From the NCBI GenBank assembly GCA_963744115.1, contig CAVUSI010000003.1:1054001-1118000 (forward strand): 64,000 nt of DNA, in the 5' to 3' direction. Source of the stretch: Chersky-267 sp963744115 (GTDB lineage: Bacteria > Chloroflexota > Limnocylindria > Limnocylindrales > CSP1-4). Made by a program: the position numbers and the translations under genes. The notes under the pieces were generated by a model. It had not been told where the DNA came from, made no database searches, and saw only the letters and a list, made by a program, of their open reading frames with translations. Of this stretch, positions 20,456-29,909 are shown in pieces; position 1 is the first letter of the stretch, and each line of letters starts with the position of its first letter.

Positions 20456-21712
20456 GTGACGATCGCTCGCGACGAGATCGGCCAGCGCAGCGAAACGGTC
20501 CGCCGGGCGAACCTGAGCGCCATCGTCCGCGAGCTCCATGGGCAGGGCCCGCTCTCCCGCTCCGAGCTCGTGGCGCGGACCGGGTTGACCCGGAGCGCGA
20601 TCCGCGGCCTGATCGGCGAGCTCATCGTGGGCGGCCTGGTGACCGAGGGCCCGGCCGCGTCGCTCGGGATGCCGGGTCGACCCTCCCCGCTCGTCTGTCC
20701 GGATCCCGAGGGCGCGGTCGTTCTCGCGCTCGACATCGAGGTCGACTCGCTCGCCGCGGCCGTCGTCGGGCTGGGCGGCGAGGTCCTCGACCACATCCGG
20801 GTCGATCGGCCGCGCGGCCACTCGTCCGTGGAGCAGATCGTGGACGATCTCGGCGGGCTCGTCGGCGTCGTCCGGGCCCGACGGTCCGGCCGGTCCGAGA
20901 TCGCGATCGGAGTGGCCGTGGTCGGCGTGGTCCGCCGGGCGGATGGGCTCGTGTCGATGGCGCCCAACCTCGGTTGGACCGACGCCCCGCTCGGCCAGCG
21001 ACTCGAACGGGTCCTCGGGAGCGAGGTCCCGATCCACGTCGCCAACGAGGCGGACCTGGGCGCCCTCGCGGAGGTCCGGCGCGGGGTGGCGCTGGGCGCC
21101 GATCACGTCCTGTTCGTGTCCGGCGAGGTCGGGGTCGGCGGTGGGCTGATCGTGGAGGGTCAGCCGTTCGCCGGCGTCGCCGGCTACGGTGGCGAGATCG
21201 GCCACATGCCGATCAACCCGGCCGGGCTCGCCTGCCGCTGCGGCTCGGTCGGGTGCTGGGAGACCGAGGTCGGAGCGGTCAGCCTGCTGCGCCGAGCAGG
21301 GCGTCCGCCGCACGGCGGCCGCGCCGAGGTCGACGACCTCCTGCGCGATGCCGAGGCCGGTTCTCCGACCGCCCTCCGGGCCCTCGCCGAGACCGGGCGG
21401 TGGCTCGGGATCGGGCTGGCCGGCCTGGTCAACATCCTCGATCCGCGCCTCGTCGTCTTCGGCGGGCTGTTCGGTCGGATCCATCCGTTCGTCGCCGACA
21501 CCGTCGACGCAGAACTCGATCGACGCGCCCTCGCGGCGCCCCGCAGACTCGTCCGGGTCGTCGCCGGATCGCTCGGCGCGGAGGCCCCGCTCCGGGGCGC
21601 GGCCGAGCTCGCCTTCGAACCACTCCTGGCCGATCCGGCCATGTGGATGCGTCGACGCGACGTCGAATCGTCGCGGGACGCGGAACTGCCATTGAGGAGG
21701 GTGGTAGCCTAG
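20456..21712 (+). CDS. ROK-family transcriptional regulator (XylR-like)
   Basis: 418-aa repressor-type ROK protein, intact. The N-terminal winged helix spans about residues 18-65 (LSRSELVARTGLTRSAIRG). The sugar-kinase-like domain follows, with the ROK zinc motif C-x-C-G-x2-G-C-x-E as CRCGSVGCWE and a preceding GYGGEIGHMPINP. GTG at 20456 is preferred over TTG at 20432 because AGAGGA lies about 11 bases upstream. It directly precedes xylF (55 bp) and faces the Gfo/Idh gene. It likely represses both until xylose or a related sugar binds; the ligand is inferred. Confidence 0.85.
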   Translation: MTIARDEIGQRSETVRRANLSAIVRELHGQGPLSRSELVARTGLTRSAIRGLIGELIVGGLVTEGPAASLGMPGRPSPLVCPDPEGAVVLALDIEVDSLAAAVVGLGGEVLDHIRVDRPRGHSSVEQIVDDLGGLVGVVRARRSGRSEIAIGVAVVGVVRRADGLVSMAPNLGWTDAPLGQRLERVLGSEVPIHVANEADLGALAEVRRGVALGADHVLFVSGEVGVGGGLIVEGQPFAGVAGYGGEIGHMPINPAGLACRCGSVGCWETEVGAVSLLRRAGRPPHGGRAEVDDLLRDAEAGSPTALRALAETGRWLGIGLAGLVNILDPRLVVFGGLFGRIHPFVADTVDAELDRRALAAPRRLVRVVAGSLGAEAPLRGAAELAFEPLLADPAMWMRRRDVESSRDAELPLRRVVA

Positions 21713-21767
21713 CGCGGACCAATGCATTCGACGGGGATGGATGCACACGTAGGAGGAGTAGCAGATC

Positions 21768-22898
21768 ATGGTCTTTCGTAAGGTGGCAGCACTGGTCGCG
21801 GGCGCCGCGATCCTCTTCGCTGCCTGTTCGAGCACCGGCAGCACCGCAGCACCGGCGAGCGGCGCAGCCGCTGCGTCGGGCACCGGCTGCAAGGTCGGCG
21901 TCTCGTGGAACAACTACTCGCAGGAGCGCTGGAAGAAGGCTGACGAGCCGGCCATGCAGAAGGCCATCGCGGCCGCCGGCGGGACGTACATCCGTGCGGA
22001 CGCCAACGACAAGGCCGAGCAGCAGCTGACCGACATCGACAGCCTGATCAACCAGGGCGCCAAGGCCCTGATCGTCCTGGCCAAGGACTCCGAGGCCATC
22101 AAGCCGGCCATCGCCAAGGCGACGGCGGCGGGCATCCCGGTCATCGCCTATGACCGCCTCATCGAGGACCCGAACACCTTCTACATCACCTTCGACAACA
22201 AGAAGGTCGGGACGCTCATGGCGCAGACGCTCATGAAGCTCCAGCCGTCGGGCAACTACGCCGTCATCCTCGGCGCCGAGACGGACCCGAACTCGGCGTT
22301 CCTTCGCTCCGGCATGACCGAGGCGGGGATCCCGAAGCTGGGTGACACGGCCGGCCCGATCAAGGTGGTCTTCGAGAAGAACACCGACAACTGGGACACG
22401 ACCAACGCCAAGAACAACATGGAAGCGGCCCTGTCGGCCAACAACAACAAGATCGACGCCGTCCTGTCCGAGAACGACAGCATGGCGACCGGTGTGGTCG
22501 CGGCGCTCGACGCTGTCGGCCTCAAGGTCCCGGTCTCGGGTCAGGACGGCGACACCGCCGCGCTGAACCGGGTCGCCCTCGGCACCCAGGCCGTCTCGGT
22601 CTGGAAGAACGCCTTCGCGCTCGGCGAGACCGCCGGTAGCGTGGCTGCCCAGCTCTGCGCGGGCACCAAGATGACCGACGTCAAGGCCCCGTCCGATCTG
22701 CCGGCGGCCGCAGCCCCGGCCTCCCTCAACGCAGCTGCGTTCCAGACCCCCAAGGGCAACACGGTCAACTCGATCATCCTCACCCCGACGGCGATCACCA
22801 AGGACAACCTCAAGGATGTCGTCGACGCCGGCTGGGTGACCAAGGAGCAGGTCTGCGCCAACGTCGCCGCTGGCACGGTGCCTGCCGTCTGCGGCTGA
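21768..22898 (+). CDS. xylF: D-xylose ABC transporter substrate-binding lipoprotein
   Basis: Intact 376-aa type I sugar-binding protein. A signal peptide with lipobox (LFAACSST) precedes a short Ala/Ser linker. The mature domain matches XylF: VGVSWNNYSQERWKKADEP, DSLINQGAKALIVLAKDS, PVIAYDRLI and PVSGQDGDTAALNRVALGTQ. The ATG follows AGGAGGAG at about 9 bases. It is first of xylF-xylH-xylG, with a strong hairpin after it that should favour excess binding protein over permease. Xylose specificity is supported by adjacent xylB and xylA. Confidence 0.9.
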   Translation: MVFRKVAALVAGAAILFAACSSTGSTAAPASGAAAASGTGCKVGVSWNNYSQERWKKADEPAMQKAIAAAGGTYIRADANDKAEQQLTDIDSLINQGAKALIVLAKDSEAIKPAIAKATAAGIPVIAYDRLIEDPNTFYITFDNKKVGTLMAQTLMKLQPSGNYAVILGAETDPNSAFLRSGMTEAGIPKLGDTAGPIKVVFEKNTDNWDTTNAKNNMEAALSANNNKIDAVLSENDSMATGVVAALDAVGLKVPVSGQDGDTAALNRVALGTQAVSVWKNAFALGETAGSVAAQLCAGTKMTDVKAPSDLPAAAAPASLNAAAFQTPKGNTVNSIILTPTAITKDNLKDVVDAGWVTKEQVCANVAAGTVPAVCG

Positions 22899-22921
22899 CC
22901 ACCGACCTCCATTGATCGAAC

Positions 22922-22957
22922 GCGACCTGCTCCCGCGATCACCGCGGGGCAGGTCGC
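22922..22957 (+). terminator. Intercistronic hairpin between xylF and xylH
   Basis: GCGACCTGC (22922-22930) pairs with GCAGGTCGC (22949-22957), with an inner CCCGCG/CGCGGG stem and a short loop. It is very stable and followed by only a weak T-stretch. It probably acts as a partial terminator or 3' stabiliser that raises xylF mRNA relative to xylHG. Confidence 0.65.
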
Positions 22958-22987
22958 TTCCATTCAGACGGGCCAGGAGTAGACCGA

Positions 22988-24302
22988 ATGACTGACGTGG
23001 CCGGGACCGCCCCAGACCAGGTTGCTGGTCAAAAAGGCGGGAGGAGCATCGGGGACCTGGTCCGGGCGACCGAGATCGACCTGCGGCTGTTCGGGATGGT
23101 CCTGGCCCTCGCGCTCATCCTCATCGGGTTCGGGATCGCGACCGGCGGTCAGTTCCTCGAGCCGGTCAACCTCCTGACCCTGTCGGTCCAGGGCGCCTCG
23201 GTGGCGATCATCGCGACCGGCATGGTCATGGTCATCGTCTCCCGCAACATCGACCTGTCGGTCGGCTCCCTGGTCGGGGTCATCGGCATGACCTACGCGG
23301 TGCTGATGGCCGACGTCTTCCCCAAGACGATCGGCGTCAACCAGCCGCTCGGCTGGATCATCGCGCTCGCGATCGGCCTGGGCCTGGGCGCCTTCATCGG
23401 CGGCTTCCAGGGCTTCATCATCGCCTACATCGGCGTCCCGTCCTTCGTCGTCACCCTGGGCGGGTTGCTCGGCTTCCGCGGCGTCGTCTGGGTCCTGAGC
23501 GGCGGCACGACCGTCGCGCCGGACGATGCCACGTTCGTCCTGATCGGAGGTGGGCCCGCGGGCTCGCTCGGCGGGACGATGAGCTGGATCGTCGGCATCG
23601 TCATCTGCATCGCCGTGGTCTTCCTGCTGTGGAACTGCACGGCGCCAGCAGCGCAAGTTCGGCTTCCCCGTCCGCCCGATGTGGGCCGAGGTCCTGCTGG
23701 GCACGATCGGTTGCCTGTTCGTCCTCGGCGCGGTCTGGGTCGCCAACAGCTACCTCTGGCCCGCCGGTCTCGCGTCGCAGTTCGCCAAGGCGCGTGGGAT
23801 CACCGAGCCGCCGGGCGGGCTCCAGATCCAGGCGGGCATCCCGTGGCCGCTCATGATCGTCATCGGCGTGGCCATCGCGATGACCTTCCTCGCCACGCGG
23901 CGCAGGTTCGGCCGCAACGTGTTCGCCTACGGCGGGAACCCGGATGCCGCCGAGCTGGCCGGTATCAACACCCGCTGGACGATCATGAAGACGTTCATCC
24001 TGATGGGCATCCTGTGCGCCATCAGCGCGGCGATCGCCTCGGCGCGCCTCAACGGCGGGACGCTCGACCTGGGCCAGGGCTACGAGCTGTACGTGATCGC
24101 CGCCGCCGTCATCGGCGGGACGTCGTTCGCCGGCGGCATCGGGACCATCCCCGGGGCGATCCTCGGTGCGCTGGTCATGCAGTCGCTGGCCTACGGCCTC
24201 AGCTTCATGGGCTTCAACTCGCCGATCCAGAACATCGTCGTCTCGATCGTGCTGGTGGTCGCGGTCGGCCTGGACTCCTACAACAAGCGGCGCGGGTCAT
24301 GA
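22988..24302 (+). CDS. xylH: D-xylose ABC transporter permease, one frameshift
   Basis: BPD_transp_2 family membrane protein of about 437 aa. Family motifs are SRNIDLSVGSLVGVIGM, AYIGVPSFVVTLGGLLGFRG, YGGNPDAAELAGINT and AAAVIGGTSFAGGIGT. One extra base near 23636 (in AACTGCACGG) breaks the frame; without it the sequence reads LLWN-ARRQQRKFGF as in XylH proteins. The stop overlaps the ATG of xylG. The length, longer than ribose-type permeases, and XylF upstream support the assignment. Confidence 0.86.
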
Positions 24303-25111
24303 GCGCGGCGGAGGTACGGGCCATGCCCGAGCAGGCTCCCCTGGTCGAGATGCGCGACATCAACGTCGCCTTCGGCGGCGTCCACGCCGTCCGTGAAGTG
24401 ACGATCGACCTGCATGCCGGCGAGGTCGTCGGCCTGGTCGGCGGCAACGGAGCGGGCAAGTCGACGCTGATGCGTGTCCTGTCGGGCGCGCATCGAGCGG
24501 ATTCGGGCGAGATCTTCATCAACGGTGACGCCAAGACGATCTCCAACCCGCGCGACGCCAAGGCCTACGGCATCGAGACGATCTACCAGACGCTGGCGCT
24601 CGCCGACAACCTCGACGCCCCGGCCAACCTGTTCCTCGGTCGCGAGCTGGTGAACCGCTGGGGTTCGCTCGATGACGACGCGATGGAGGACGCCACCCGC
24701 AAGGTGATGGGCCGCCTCAACCCGAACTTCCAGCGCTTCACGATGCCGGTCAAGTCGCTGTCCGGCGGCCAGCGCCAGGCCGTCGCGATCGCGCGCGCCG
24801 TCCACTTCAACGCCCGGATCCTGATCATGGACGAGCCGACCGCCGCGCTCGGGCCGGCCGAGACGGCCCAGGTCCGGAACCTGGTCCGCCAGCTGAAGAC
24901 CGAGGGCATCGGCATCTTCCTGATCAGCCACGACATCCATGACGTCTACGACCTGTCGGATCGGGTCAGCGTCATGTATCACGGCCGGATCGTCGACACG
25001 GTCTCCAAGGCCGACGTGACCACCGACGAGATCCTCGGGATGATCATCCTGGGCAAGAAGCCCGGCGATGTCACCCAGACCGAGCTCGAGGCGCTCGAGC
25101 TGCGCGGCTGA
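24299..25111 (+). CDS. xylG: Sugar ABC transporter ATPase, single-domain XylG
   Basis: 270-aa intact ATPase with one ABC domain: Walker A GGNGAGKST, Q-loop IYQTLALADNL, signature SLSGGQRQAVAIARAVH, Walker B ILIMDEPTAAL and H-loop LISHDIHDVYDLSD. E. coli XylG has about 510 aa with two ABC domains, so this form is half-size and must work as a homodimer. The stop at 25109-25111 is genuine: xylB converges 17 bp downstream and no second domain is found in any frame. The start overlaps xylH by 4 bp (ATGA). Confidence 0.86.
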   Translation: MSAAEVRAMPEQAPLVEMRDINVAFGGVHAVREVTIDLHAGEVVGLVGGNGAGKSTLMRVLSGAHRADSGEIFINGDAKTISNPRDAKAYGIETIYQTLALADNLDAPANLFLGRELVNRWGSLDDDAMEDATRKVMGRLNPNFQRFTMPVKSLSGGQRQAVAIARAVHFNARILIMDEPTAALGPAETAQVRNLVRQLKTEGIGIFLISHDIHDVYDLSDRVSVMYHGRIVDTVSKADVTTDEILGMIILGKKPGDVTQTELEALELRG

Positions 25112-25128
25112 GCTGAGGCGCGCGCGGC

Positions 25129-26613
25129 TCAGTCGGCGCGGAAGGTCGGCGCCAGCGCGGGGTACAGGCCGCGATAGATCGCGTGCGCGCGGGCGTAGCG
25201 CTCCCCCTCCGGCCCGGGAGCGGCCACGGGCTGGACGCTGACCAGCGCGTCGGTCGCCGCTTCGACGCTCGGGTACCAGCCGGCCCCCACGGCGGCCAGC
25301 AGGCCTGCGCCATAGGCGGCTCCCTCGGTCGTGCTGACGGTGGCGATCTCGGCCTGCAGGACGTCGGCCAGGATCTGGCGCCAGAGTGGGCTCGCCGTGC
25401 CACCGCCCGAGGCCCGGATCTGGTCGGGCGCCGGCATCCCCGCGGCGATCATCAGGTCGAGCCCGTCGCGCAGGCCGAAGGCGACGCCCTCGAGGACCGC
25501 CCGGGTGAGGTGCCGAACGTCGTGGGCGACGGTCAGACCGACGAAGGCGCCGCGGGCCAGCGGGTCCGGGTGCGGGCTGCGCTCGCCGCTGAGATACGGC
25601 AGGAACAGGAGGCCACCGCTGCCGGCAGGAACGTCCGCCGCGCGCGCCGTGAGCTCGCCGAAGTCGACGCCGGGGGCGACCGTGTCGCGGAACCAGCGCA
25701 GGCTGCCCGCCGCCGACAGCATCACCGACATCATGTGCCAGCGGCCGGGGACGGCATGGCAGAACGCGTGGACGATGCCGCGCGGCTCGTAGAGCGGCCG
25801 GTCGGTCGTCGCGAAGATCACCCCCGACGTCCCGAGCGACAGGGCCACCGTTCCGGACCTGACGGCTCCGACCCCGACCGCGTTGGCCGCCTGGTCGCCA
25901 CCGCCGGCGACGACGGGCGTGCCCGCTCGAAGACCGGTCGCCGCGGCTGCCTCGGCCGTGACCGTACCGGTGACCTCGGGGCCTTCGCGCGTCGGTGGCA
26001 TCCAGGCGGGATCGATCCCGAGGGCGGCCAGGACCTCGGTCGACCAGTCCCGGGCGGCCAGGTCGAACAGGATCGTGCCCGCCCCGTCGGCCTTGTCGAG
26101 GGCATAGTCGCCGGTCAGCCGCAGGCGGACGTAGTCCTTCGGCAGGAGGACGTGCCTGACCCGCCGCCAGACGTCCGGCTCGTGGTCGCGGACCCAGACC
26201 AGCTTCGGCGCGGTGAACCCGGTCAGGGCGTCGTTGCCGGTGACCTCGATCAGCCGCTCCGGGCCGACCGCTCGACGGATGGCGTCGCACTCCGCCGCCG
26301 TCCGCTGGTCGTTCCACAGGATGGCGGGCCGGAGCACCTCGCCGTCGGCCCCGAGGAGGACCGCACCGTGCATCTGTCCGGTCAGGCCGATCGCATCGAT
26401 CCGGTCCCCGGACGCGCCGGTCGAGGCGAGGACCGAGCGGATCGCGGCGACCGCCCCATCCCACCACAGCTGCGGGTCCTGCTCGCTCCAGCGGGGATGC
26501 GGGACGTCGAACCCGTACTCCGCCGCGCCGACGCCGACGACCGCCCCGGCGTCGTCGATGAGGACGGCCTTGGTCGCCGTGGTCGAGACGTCGATCCCGA
26601 GGACGAGACCCAT
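25129..26613 (-). CDS. xylB: Xylulokinase
   Basis: Intact FGGY kinase of 494 aa that phosphorylates D-xylulose. It starts GLVLGIDVSTTATKAVLID. It also has AIGLTGQMHGAVLLG, the XylB active-site region PAILWNDQRT, TAPKLVWVRDHEP, VVAGGGDQAANAVGVGAV and LPYLSGERSPHPDP. ATG at 26613 lies a few bases after the likely xylA stop, so the two are co-transcribed. In the frame as sequenced, xylA reads into xylB without a stop; I regard that as a frameshift artefact, not a fusion. Confidence 0.9.
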   Translation of the reverse strand: MGLVLGIDVSTTATKAVLIDDAGAVVGVGAAEYGFDVPHPRWSEQDPQLWWDGAVAAIRSVLASTGASGDRIDAIGLTGQMHGAVLLGADGEVLRPAILWNDQRTAAECDAIRRAVGPERLIEVTGNDALTGFTAPKLVWVRDHEPDVWRRVRHVLLPKDYVRLRLTGDYALDKADGAGTILFDLAARDWSTEVLAALGIDPAWMPPTREGPEVTGTVTAEAAAATGLRAGTPVVAGGGDQAANAVGVGAVRSGTVALSLGTSGVIFATTDRPLYEPRGIVHAFCHAVPGRWHMMSVMLSAAGSLRWFRDTVAPGVDFGELTARAADVPAGSGGLLFLPYLSGERSPHPDPLARGAFVGLTVAHDVRHLTRAVLEGVAFGLRDGLDLMIAAGMPAPDQIRASGGGTASPLWRQILADVLQAEIATVSTTEGAAYGAGLLAAVGAGWYPSVEAATDALVSVQPVAAPGPEGERYARAHAIYRGLYPALAPTFRAD

Positions 26614-26618
26614 CCCGG

Positions 26619-27997
26619 TCAGCGCCCGGAGCTCGTCTCCACCCGGGCCGTGCCGTCGGCGGCCCAGATCCGCCTGGTTGACGACGTTCTCCAGGAGCTC
26701 CTGGCGGCCCGAGACCGGGCGCGGGTCGATCTCGCCCGAGGCGACGCGTCCCGCGAGCGATCTCGAGGGAGGCCTCGCCCGGCCAGGATCGACCGGCCGA
26801 GGTCTGCCGACCAGCCCGCGTAGCGCTCCTCGCGCGGCGCTCGAGCGTCCTCGCTCTCGATCATCGCCGGCCGCGACGAGGAGCGACCGGGCGAGCGTGT
26901 CGATGCCGCCGATGTGGGCGTGGAACAGGTCGGTCCGATCCATGCTCTGGCGGCGCAGCTTGGTGTCGAAGTTGAAGCCGCCGGTGGTGAACCCGCCGGC
27001 CCGGACGATCTCGTAGACCGCCAGCGACAGCTCGTCGACCGAGTTCGGGAACTGGTCGGTGTCCCAGCCGTTCTGGTAGTCGCCGCGGTTGGCGTCGATG
27101 CTGCCGAAGACCCCGTGCGCGATCGCGTAGGCCACCTCGTGGTGGAAGCTGTGGCCGGCGAGCGTGGCGTGGTTGACCTCGAGGTTGACCCGGTACTCGT
27201 CGGCCAGGCCGTGGCGGACCAGGAAGCCGAGGACGGTCGCGCCGTCGTAGTCGTACTGGTGCTTGGTCGGCTCCTGCGGCTTCGGCTCGATGAGGAGCGT
27301 GCCCTTGAAGCCGATCCGGTGCTTGTGCTCGGCGACCATGGTGCAGGAACCGGGCGAGCTGCGCCTCCTCGCGGGCGAGGTCGGTGTTGAGCAGCGTCTC
27401 GTAGCCCTCGCGGCCGCCCCACAGGACGTAGTTCGCGCCGCCGAGCCGCTTGGTCGCCTCGAGCATCAGCTTGACCTGGGCCGCGGCGTAGGCGAAGACC
27501 TCCGGGTCCGGGTTGGTCGCCGCGCCGGCCGCGTAGCGCGGATGGCAGAACAGGTTGGCGGTGCCCCACAGGAGCTTCTCGCCGGTGCGGGCCATGTGCG
27601 CCTCGGCCTGGTCGATCATCGCGCTCGAGGTTCGCCTGCGATCTCGGCGAACGTCGCGACCCTCGGGGGCGATGTCGCGATCGTGGAAGCAGAAGAACGG
27701 GACGCCGAGCTTGACCAGGAACTCGAAGGCGGCCTCGAGCTTCGCCGTCGCGGCCACCATCGGATCGAGCGCGGACGTCGAGCCAGGGCCGGTCGAAGGT
27801 CCCCGACGCCGAACACGTCCGAGCCCGGCCAGTTGAACGAGTGCCACAGGCAGACCGCGATCCGGAGGTGGTCCTCCATCCGCTTGCCGAGGACGATCCG
27901 GTCCGGGCTCGTAGACCTTGTACGTGAGCGGATCCGTCGATCCCAGTCCGCCGAAGAGGATCGGTCCAGTGACATCGGTGAAGAACTCGCCGCCCAC
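26619..27997 (-). CDS. xylA: Xylose isomerase, frameshifted
   Basis: Converts D-xylose to D-xylulose; TIM-barrel enzyme of about 455 aa in joined frames. Markers are WHSFNWPGSDVFG, VPFFCFHDRDIAPE, the proton-shuttle region FKGTLLIEPKPQEPTKHQYD, VNLEVNHATLAGHSFHHE and SIDANRGDYQNGWDTDQFP. GTG at 27997 has AGGAGG 7 bases upstream. Frame changes occur near 27910, 27785, 27655, 27630 and 27345. The extreme C-terminus is ambiguous: TGA at 26619-26621 is used if one base near 26670 is extra. Confidence 0.87.
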
Positions 27998-28170
27998 GTC
28001 CCATCCTCCTGCATCCGCCCATAGCGAACCGACCGCGCTTCGCAGTCGCGGTCACGTCTCCCTGTCGGCTGAGTGTAGCAAGCACTGGTGCATGGACGAG
28101 CCCGAACGGACCGACCGACCGGCGGTCGCGGCGCGAGCTCCGCGGCCCCGAAGGACGCCATACTCCGGCC

Positions 28171-29065
28171 ATGACCGACGCCACGCCCGGCACGCTCCTC
28201 CGACTCGCCGCGTTCACGCTCGATCCGGCCGGCGGCAACCCGGCCGGCGTCTGGTTCGGGACGGTCCTGCCGCCGGACGACGAGATGCAGCGGATCGCAG
28301 CGGAGGTCGGCTACTCCGAGACCGCGTTCCTGGCACCCGACGGATCCGGGCTGCCGGGCCGGTACCGGGTGCGCTACTTCAGCCCGCTGGCCGAGGTCCC
28401 GTTCTGCGGGCACGCCTCGATCGCCAGCGGTGTCGCCCTCGGGCAGCGCGGCATGACGGGTCCGCCCGACCGTGACGGGGGTCCGGCGAGGATCGTCCTC
28501 GGGACGAACGACGGACCGGTCGAGGTGGTCGTCTCGGTCGACGACGACGGCACGACCCAGGCGACCCTGACGTCGATCGAGCCGTGGGTCCGCCGGCCCG
28601 AACCGGGCCTGCTGGCGGCCGCCCTGGGGCTCCTGGGCTGGCGGACCGACGAGCTCGATCCAGATCTGCCCCCGGCGATCGCCTTCGCCGGCGTCACGGC
28701 ACCTGATCCTGGCCGCGCGCGACCTCGACCGCCTGGTCCGGCTCGACTACCCGTTCGACGCCCTCCGGACGCTGATGCACGAGGCGGACCTGACCACGCT
28801 CCAGCTCATCTGGCGAGAGGGGCCCGACCGGTTCCGGGCGCGCGATCCGTTCCCGGTCGGCGGCGTCATCGAGGACCCCGCGACCGGCGCTGCCGCCGCG
28901 GCGCTCGGGGCCTATCTCCGCGAACGGGGCGACATCGTGGCGCCGGCTTCGTTCGAGGTCCTCCAGGGAGTCGAGATGGGGCGACCAGGTCGGATCGCGG
29001 TGTCCGTCGTCCCGGGCGAGGCGGGCATCCGGGTGACCGGGACGGCGGTCGCGATCCCGACGTGA
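28171..29065 (+). CDS. PhzF-family isomerase/epimerase-like protein, one frameshift
   Basis: About 298 aa. The family start is visible (LAAFTLDPAGGNPAGVWFG), as is the catalytic-glutamate region GYSETAFLAP. RVRYFSPLAEVPFCGHASIA and, late in the protein, VIEDPATGAAAAALGAYL are both PhzF hallmarks. One extra G near 28696 breaks the frame in VT-HLILAARDLDRL. No phenazine genes are nearby; housekeeping-type PhzF homologs of unknown substrate are common. It converges with the cyclase gene 13 bp downstream. Confidence 0.8.
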
Positions 29066-29078
29066 CCCGCTCTCGCCG

Positions 29079-29909
29079 TCAGGCGGGCCGGCCGGTCCGC
29101 GGTCCGATGAGGAGATACGTCTCGACCGCGCCCTTGCCCTTGAGCTCGACGGCGCCCCGCGGGTCGAACACGAACGCGTCCTCGAGGGCCCGTGCGACCG
29201 CTCCGGAGACCTGGATCCCACCGGCTGGAGCGGTGCTCTCGAGGCGGCTCGCGACGTTCACCGCGTCTCCCCACAGGTCGTAGACGAACTTGGTCGTGCC
29301 GATGACCCCGGCCATGACCGGACCGTTGTGGAGGCCGATCCGGACCTGCCACGGATCGCCGACGTCGGCGACCGCCGCGCGCATCGCGAGGGTCAGCTCC
29401 GCCGCCACGCGGACGTGATCGCCCCGGCCGCCCGGGAGCCCGGCCGCGGCCATGTAGGCATCGCCGATCGTCTTGATCTTCTCGACACCGAGCGCCTCGC
29501 AGCTCGCGTCGAACGCCGAGAAGAGGGCGTTGAGCGACGACACGAGCGTGGCGACGGGCAGGCGCTCGGTGATGCCGGTGAACCCGACGAAGTCGCTGAA
29601 GACGACGGCGATGTCATCGTACCGATCGGCGATCAGCTGCTCTCCCGCGTTGAGCCGGTCGACGATCGGCTGGGGGAGGACGTTGAGCAGCAGCCCGTGG
29701 GACCGGGCGCGTTCGGCCTCGAGCTCGCCGGTCAGGCGGTCGAGGAGCCGGGCGTTCGTGTCGCGGATCCGCTCGACGGCGTCGAGGGTGCCCTCGAGCT
29801 GGCTGATCCGCCGCGCCAGCCGGGCGTTGTCCTTGCGCAGCCGCTCCGGCGAGGGCGTCGGCTCCGGACTCTCGTCCGGCTCCGGGCGCGCTGCCGACGG
29901 GTCACTCAC
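29079..29909 (-). CDS. Class III adenylate cyclase domain protein
   Basis: 276 aa, intact. The N-terminal ~70 residues include a charged coiled-coil stretch (RLRKDNARLARRISQLEGT onward). The cyclase domain has the metal Asp in IAVVFSDFVGFT, a second metal Asp in KTIGDAYMAAAG, and GDAVNVASRLES. The Lys in IKTIGD and Asp in YDLWGD are the adenylate-type base-recognition residues, so cAMP is the likely product. GTG at 29909 overlaps the end of the FIST gene by 8 bp, which points to a coupled sensor-cyclase pair. Confidence 0.85.
   Translation of the reverse strand: MSDPSAARPEPDESPEPTPSPERLRKDNARLARRISQLEGTLDAVERIRDTNARLLDRLTGELEAERARSHGLLLNVLPQPIVDRLNAGEQLIADRYDDIAVVFSDFVGFTGITERLPVATLVSSLNALFSAFDASCEALGVEKIKTIGDAYMAAAGLPGGRGDHVRVAAELTLAMRAAVADVGDPWQVRIGLHNGPVMAGVIGTTKFVYDLWGDAVNVASRLESTAPAGGIQVSGAVARALEDAFVFDPRGAVELKGKGAVETYLLIGPRTGRPA

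Noticed and set aside
25129..27339. Apparent xylose isomerase-xylulokinase fusion (open frame runs through)
   Set aside because: XylB has its own ATG, and the xylA end has a TGA in the neighbouring frame. A frame error explains the read-through better than a fusion.
28171..29065. Phenazine biosynthesis indicated by the PhzF homolog
   Set aside because: No other phz genes are present; PhzF-like proteins are widespread and mostly unrelated to phenazines.
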